A DNA stretch of 64,000 nucleotides from an uncultured Bacteroidia bacterium (lineage in GTDB: Bacteria; Bacteroidota; Bacteroidia; Bacteroidales; CAJPTX01), in the NCBI GenBank assembly GCA_947252645.1, contig CAMXWF010000008.1, forward strand, positions 51,523-115,522, read 5' to 3'. Each line of letters begins with the position of its first letter. Position 1 is the stretch's first letter. The translations under genes and the position numbers were made by a program. Shown in pieces: positions 60,478-64,000 of this stretch. The notes below the pieces were generated by a model, which saw nothing but the letters and a program-made list of their open reading frames with translations, did not search any database and was not told the DNA's origin.

Positions 60478-61728
60478 CTATCCCCGACGCTCGGAAAGGC
60501 AACGTACCCAATCCACTTCCAGACGCACCGGATGCGTTAGCTCCGTGCCCGGCACCGCCCCGCTAGCAATCACCAAATAGAGCGGCTCCTTGGGCATACT
60601 GCCCGTACGGCGCATGTACTCCCGCCCGTTGAGCCGCCACACCATCTCCGTCTCCGTCCACTCCAAGCTCGCAATGAAGTACTCCGAGGCAAAGGGCAAC
60701 CGCCCCACCCCATCGCTCTCCACGCGCGGCGTAAAAGAGCCATTGCCCCGCATATCGCCCTCGCTGTACACCGCGTTGACCACCCCCTCGCGCTCAGGAT
60801 CGGACCGGAAAAGATCCACCTGCGGCAGCATCCTGTCACCCACAAGGTAGAGCGCATGGTACACCCCACGCGCCCACGTAAACCGTATCTTGGCCTCCAA
60901 CAGCCCCCGCTGGAAACGGAAGCTATGCCCCGTGCACACCAAGCCCGAGGTATAGTCGAAGTGGTGCGGCACAAAGCCCATGGCCCCATCCCATGCCAGC
61001 CCCTCGGCCTGCTCTGGGCGCAGCTCGATCACCAAGTCCCCATTGGCCACGCGCACGTTCTTGCCATCCGTGTAGCAGTGCGGATCGGTAGCCAGCGAGT
61101 AGGGGTGGTGAAGCAGCGCATCGGCCCAAAAGAAACGGGGACTCCACCGCGCGCGATCCAGGCTATCCCCCTCAAAATCATCAAAAAGCAGCTCTTCGCG
61201 CTGCACCAAGTCCACAAAGGCCTCCTTGTCCATCTGCTGCTTACACCAGCGCAGCTCGCGCGACTTGCTCAGCTGCTCGAGCTCGCGGGCCGCCTGGCCC
61301 ATCTCGGTGGTCTCAAAGCGGTGCTTATTTTTCAGGTAGGCCACGCGCGCCTTGAACTCATCCCGGCTGGTGGCCGCCACGAGCTCCTGGTAGCGCTGGT
61401 ATTCCGGATTGTTCACATCGCCCTTGCCCCGGCTGGCCAAGCGCACCTCCTTCTGGCGCGAGAGCCGCTTGAGATCCTCCAGCATGCCCTCCTCCTTCGA
61501 GCCCCGGAACTGCTCGAGCTGCACACGCTCGCGCGCCTGGTCGATCTGCCCCTCCTGGCGAAGCTGCAGGAGTTGCTGGTAACGCCGGTACTCCTCCGAC
61601 CCAACAAACTCCTTGTAGCGTTGATACTTCCCCTCCAGCGCGTGGCGACGAGCCTCAATCTGCGCAGTGGTCGGCAGCGCGCCCGTCATACGTAGCCACC
61701 GCAGCTTCAGCGGCGATATGGTTAGCAT
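60478..61728 (-). CDS. coiled coil fused to a degenerate GH16-fold domain
   Basis: 416 residues, no signal peptide. Residues 22-175 are charged helices with a recurring Tyr-Arg pattern ('GKYQRYKEF', 'EEYRRYQQLL', 'NPEYQRYQELV'). From about 180 a GH16/laminarinase-type jelly roll follows: 'LFDDFEGDSLDRARW', 'FDYTSGLVCTGHSFRFQRGLLEAKIRF', 'FIASLEWTETEMVWRLNGREYMR'. At the catalytic site of GH16 (ExDxxE) it reads Q-V-D-L-F-R (303-308): both catalytic Glu are gone, the middle Asp is kept. It is therefore probably a binding or structural protein inside the cell. The ATG at 61728 has a purine-rich AGGGAGG upstream. 20 nt after siaC copy 2. Confidence 0.8.
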   Translation of the reverse strand: MLTISPLKLRWLRMTGALPTTAQIEARRHALEGKYQRYKEFVGSEEYRRYQQLLQLRQEGQIDQARERVQLEQFRGSKEEGMLEDLKRLSRQKEVRLASRGKGDVNNPEYQRYQELVAATSRDEFKARVAYLKNKHRFETTEMGQAARELEQLSKSRELRWCKQQMDKEAFVDLVQREELLFDDFEGDSLDRARWSPRFFWADALLHHPYSLATDPHCYTDGKNVRVANGDLVIELRPEQAEGLAWDGAMGFVPHHFDYTSGLVCTGHSFRFQRGLLEAKIRFTWARGVYHALYLVGDRMLPQVDLFRSDPEREGVVNAVYSEGDMRGNGSFTPRVESDGVGRLPFASEYFIASLEWTETEMVWRLNGREYMRRTGSMPKEPLYLVIASGAVPGTELTHPVRLEVDWVRCLSERRG

Positions 61729-61748
61729 TCCTTATCCCTCCTTATTCC

Positions 61749-62165
61749 CTATTCGTTCGTTGCCGCCCGCTCCACCAGCTCCACGGGCACCCCCGCCAGC
61801 TCGCCGTATTCGCGGCCAGCATCCCGCATGTCCTCATCGTCGGGCCCGTAGTACCACTCGACCCGCAGGGGATGATCCGCCTCGAGCAACACGGCCAAGC
61901 GCTCCAGCACCGTGAGCACCATCTTGGAGCTAGCCGTGTTGAAGTAGGTGAAGCGGAAGCGCACCAGCGTCCGCGCCGCGGGGTGCGCCACGTACCCATC
62001 CACCCACTCCAGCACCGGCGCGTAGACCTGCAATGGGTTCTCTGGCATCGAGGTCCCCGAAAAATCCAGCGTGCCCGCCTCCCCATCGAGGCAGACGTAG
62101 GGACACTCCCGCGTGGGCTCGCGCTCATAGCGCGGCTGCACCACCAATGCTCCTTGTGCTCCCAT
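61749..62165 (-). CDS. SiaC-family regulatory phosphoprotein (DUF1987), copy 2
   Basis: 138 residues. Same family as the gene at 3913: 'GTSMPENPLQVYAPVLEWVDGY' (37-58), 'RFTYFNTASSKMVLTVLERL' and 'YGPDDEDMRDAGREYGEL'. The segment FNTASSK (75-81) corresponds to the phospho-switch region of SiaC (inference). It differs in its N-terminus ('QPRYEREPTRECPYVCLDGEAG') and in many surface positions, so it may have another partner. ATG 62165 follows GAGGGAAG. First gene of the siaC2-GH16-like-nadK-DUF6089-uppS unit. Confidence 0.88.
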   Translation of the reverse strand: MGAQGALVVQPRYEREPTRECPYVCLDGEAGTLDFSGTSMPENPLQVYAPVLEWVDGYVAHPAARTLVRFRFTYFNTASSKMVLTVLERLAVLLEADHPLRVEWYYGPDDEDMRDAGREYGELAGVPVELVERAATNE

Positions 62166-62192
62166 GGCTTCCCTCGTCCTGTTTCTACACGC

Positions 62193-62224
62193 CAAAAGTA
62201 CGGTTTTCTCTCGCCTTGGCCAAA
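62193..62224 (-). promoter_or_regulatory. promoter of the siaC2-nadK-uppS unit
   Basis: Minus strand: TTTG (62221-62224), 20 nt, then TACTTTTG (62193-62200), which fits TTTG-N19..21-TAnnTTTG. It lies just after the response-regulator stop and about 28 nt before the ATG of siaC copy 2. Confidence 0.75.
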
Positions 62225-62226
62225 TC

Positions 62227-62955
62227 CTAATCCACCAGCTTGAACCCCTTGCCCCGCACATTCAGGATCTCCACCGTGGGATCGGGTGCAAGACGCTTAC
62301 GCAACTTCGTGATGTACACGTCCATACTCCGCGCGTTGAAGTAATTGTACTCAGACCACACCACCTTTAGGGCCTGCTCGCGGGTCAGCAGCCTATTCTT
62401 GTGGAGCAGGAGGAGACGCAGCAGGTCCGACTCCTTGGTGGTCAACCGCTCCACATGGCCCTGGAAGGTAAGCGTCTGCCGCACGTGGTCGAAGACAAAG
62501 CCCCCCACGTGGAACAGGGTCTCCAAACCGGAATCGGAGGAGTCGCGCTGCACCATGCGCCGCAGCAGGGCCTCCACCCGCAAGATCAGCTCCTCGATAT
62601 CAAAGGGCTTACGCACAAAATCATCGCACCCAACCCGGAAGGCCCGCACCACCTGATCATGCGTGGCATTAGCCGCCACGGCAATAAAACCCGTGGACTC
62701 CTGCAGCTGGTGAGTAAGAAGCAAATCCTGCAGGAGCTCCAGCCCGGGCCTATCGGGTAAGTCCAGCTCCATGATACACACATCGTAGTGATGGGCGTTG
62801 AAATACTGAAGCGCCGCGGATGCCGTAGTACACACATCCACACTGTAGCTTCGCGCCATGAAGTAGCCGCTCACCAGCTGCCCCAAGTTCGCATCTTTCT
62901 CCACCAGGAGCATCCGCACCAGCTCCCCGTCGATCGGCTTCACATAGTCTTCCAT
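62227..62955 (-). CDS. OmpR-family response regulator with degenerate receiver
   Basis: 242 residues: receiver domain (about 13-130) and winged-helix DNA-binding domain (about 145-240, 'LTTKESDLLRLLLLHKNRLLTREQALKVVW', 'DVYITKLRKRLAPD', 'NVRGKGFKLVD'). Overall it looks like RprY of Bacteroidota. The receiver has lost key residues: the phospho-acceptor Asp is Glu63 (in 'CIMELDLP'), the second acidic-pocket residue is Lys20 (LLVEKD), and the switch Thr/Ser is Ala94. Lys116 in RKPF is kept. It probably acts without phosphorylation. ATG 62955; the frame is open upstream. No histidine kinase gene is beside it. Confidence 0.92.
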   Translation of the reverse strand: MEDYVKPIDGELVRMLLVEKDANLGQLVSGYFMARSYSVDVCTTASAALQYFNAHHYDVCIMELDLPDRPGLELLQDLLLTHQLQESTGFIAVAANATHDQVVRAFRVGCDDFVRKPFDIEELILRVEALLRRMVQRDSSDSGLETLFHVGGFVFDHVRQTLTFQGHVERLTTKESDLLRLLLLHKNRLLTREQALKVVWSEYNYFNARSMDVYITKLRKRLAPDPTVEILNVRGKGFKLVD

Positions 62956-63378
62956 GGCCACCCCCTTATCTCGGACTCCCCTGAGCCCACCATCACTCGC
63001 CCTACATGCCTCCGCGAGTAGCGCAGGACAATACACCAACCAACAAAACCCGTGCGCAGGCATTTGTAATTAAACAACAAAAATTGTGCCAAAGCATAGA
63101 ATTATTTGTTTAGACTAAAAAAGAACCATATATGTAAATTTTGCCTTGGCTGCCGGCCTGGGGGCTACCGTTGCGTATATTCACACTGAGTAACTTCGCA
63201 ATACTATGCAGTAGGTAGACTGAGGACTGCGGCATTGACAACCTCTATTGTCATGTAGCTCATGGATATCGCCTCTACAAAACAAAAGGTTGGGTAACAA
63301 GTCAGCTTTCCGCAAAAGCCGACCTCGCACCCGCCACCCTTAGTGTGAAAAACCTTCCATGTTAAAATTCTCTAAACG
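62956..63378. other. AT-rich non-coding region upstream of the response regulator
   Basis: 423 nt, clearly lower in GC than the genes on either side, especially 63060-63140. It should carry the promoter of the response-regulator gene, but no full consensus could be placed. A small inverted repeat TGACAA-N6-TTGTCA is at 63236-63253. A hairpin-like GTCAGCTTTCCGCAAAAGCCGAC at 63301-63323 may end the T9SS cargo transcript; it lacks a T-run. Confidence 0.45.
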
Positions 63379-64000
63379 CTAGTGGCTCTTGACTACTCGG
63401 AGTACTCGCACGCCAGCCGGGCCCCAAAGGCGCAATACGTAGACACCACTGGGCAACTGCGAGAGGTCAAGCGTCTTCGTCCTCTGCCCCGCTACGAGCC
63501 AGCTGCCCTGGCAGTGGCCCAACAGATCGTAAAGCCGGAGTTCACGCACCTCCTCAAGCCCTACCACGTAGAGGGCACCATCGGTGGGATTAGGCCCTAT
63601 CTGCACTCCACAATAGGCGCTAGGCATCACGGGGGTCTGCACCTCCTTCTCAAACTCCGCAATCACGGACAGCGGCCCCTCGGCCACCACCTCGTAGGCC
63701 TCCAGCAGCGCCCCTGCAACCGACTGGGCGCCCACCTGCAGGCGCTTGCAGGAATATCCGGACTCGGGCTGCGCCTCTACCCGGAGCGTAGTGCCCACGG
63801 GTATCCGCGCGCCCTGGGCGTAGTGCCGGCTGCCATCCGGCGAGGAGACTACCACTGTGCCCGACCCGGCCGGCGTAACGGTCACCTGCAGCGTGGCCTC
63901 CTTGGGCTGCGGCGCCGGGGGCACCTCAAACTCCGCGGCCACGGCCAGCGGCCCCTCGGCCACCACCTCGTAGGCCTCCAGCAGCGCCCCTGCAACCGAC
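63379..64000 (-). CDS. 3' part of a T9SS-secreted repeat protein
   Basis: Only the last 206 codons are in the window; the start lies beyond the right edge. The C-terminal 75 residues are a type A T9SS sorting domain: 'VQIGPNPTDGALYVVGLEEVRELRLYD', 'TKTLDLSQLPSGVYVLRLWG', ending 'VRVLRVVKSH'. Before it come bacterial-repeat modules ('VTPAGSGTVVVSSPDG', 'GTTLRVEAQPESGYSCKRLQVG') followed by 'EVVAEGPLSVIAEFE'. The module repeats with a period of 92 residues; a second 'VVAEGPLAVAAEFE' begins the visible part. A surface or secreted protein, e.g. an adhesin or protease tail; its N-terminal function is not visible. Confidence 0.85.
   Translation of the reverse strand, partial: SVAGALLEAYEVVAEGPLAVAAEFEVPPAPQPKEATLQVTVTPAGSGTVVVSSPDGSRHYAQGARIPVGTTLRVEAQPESGYSCKRLQVGAQSVAGALLEAYEVVAEGPLSVIAEFEKEVQTPVMPSAYCGVQIGPNPTDGALYVVGLEEVRELRLYDLLGHCQGSWLVAGQRTKTLDLSQLPSGVYVLRLWGPAGVRVLRVVKSH
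63670..64000. repeat. direct repeat with 276-nt period in the T9SS cargo gene
   Basis: A 55-nt sequence beginning CAGCGGCCCCTCGGCCACCA is present at 63670-63724 and again, identical, at 63946-64000. The spacing is 276 nt (92 codons), so frame is kept. The array probably continues past the right edge of the window. Confidence 0.9.

Overview
The window is a chromosomal stretch of a GC-rich member of the Bacteroidota, most like Porphyromonas or a close relative. The evidence is a type IX secretion component (PorQ) next to cytidylate kinase, a secreted protein ending in a T9SS sorting domain, several genes preceded by the Bacteroidota promoter pattern TTTG-N19/20-TAnnTTTG, a fused glycogen synthase/phosphorylase, a FeoA-FeoB fusion, and a cytochrome bd operon with a DUF4492 gene. 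I saw no rRNA, tRNA, CRISPR array, insertion sequence or phage gene. Most of it is core genome.

Layout. 0.35-0.7 kb: small PAS protein (-). 0.87-7.0 kb (+): AsmA-like protein, SiaC-type regulator, nitroreductase, Omp85 barrel. 7.0-10.7 kb (-): pyrD, lon. 11-14.1 kb (+): lpxD, porQ, cmk. 14.4-19.8 kb (-): hutU, a 0.7 kb gene-free stretch with a long inverted repeat, cation/proton antiporter, thioesterase, plsY. 19.9-29 kb (+): helical-repeat protein, feoAB, a Cys-rich/HMA membrane protein, truA, glycogen synthase/phosphorylase. 29.3-34 kb: lolA (+) against SSS symporter and mazG (-); DUF4301 gene (+) facing tamB (-). 34-41.2 kb (-): lipoprotein-gpsA-pgi-tamB operon. 41.5-47.4 kb (-): patatin/outer-membrane protein, SPOR lipoprotein, topoisomerase IV A. 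47.4-62.2 kb (-): three adjacent transcription units, each with a visible promoter and intrinsic terminator: DUF4492-cydA-cydB-small membrane protein; MCP-aroC-radical SAM-M16 peptidase; siaC2-GH16-like-nadK-DUF6089-uppS. 62.2-64 kb (-): OmpR-type regulator and the 3' end of a repeat-containing T9SS cargo gene that runs off the window.

The points I find most interesting are: (1) an unlisted 46-codon membrane-protein gene 18 nt after cydB, with a near-perfect ribosome binding site and its own place before the operon terminator, a candidate small subunit of the bd oxidase; (2) a response regulator whose receiver domain has Glu at the phospho-acceptor site, Lys in the acidic pocket and Ala at the switch Thr; (3) scattered parts of a Sia-like (SiaA/B/C) phospho-switch: two SiaC paralogs, a PAS protein and an orphan chemoreceptor; and (4) a GH16-fold protein that has lost its catalytic glutamates and is fused to a coiled coil, inside the second siaC operon.
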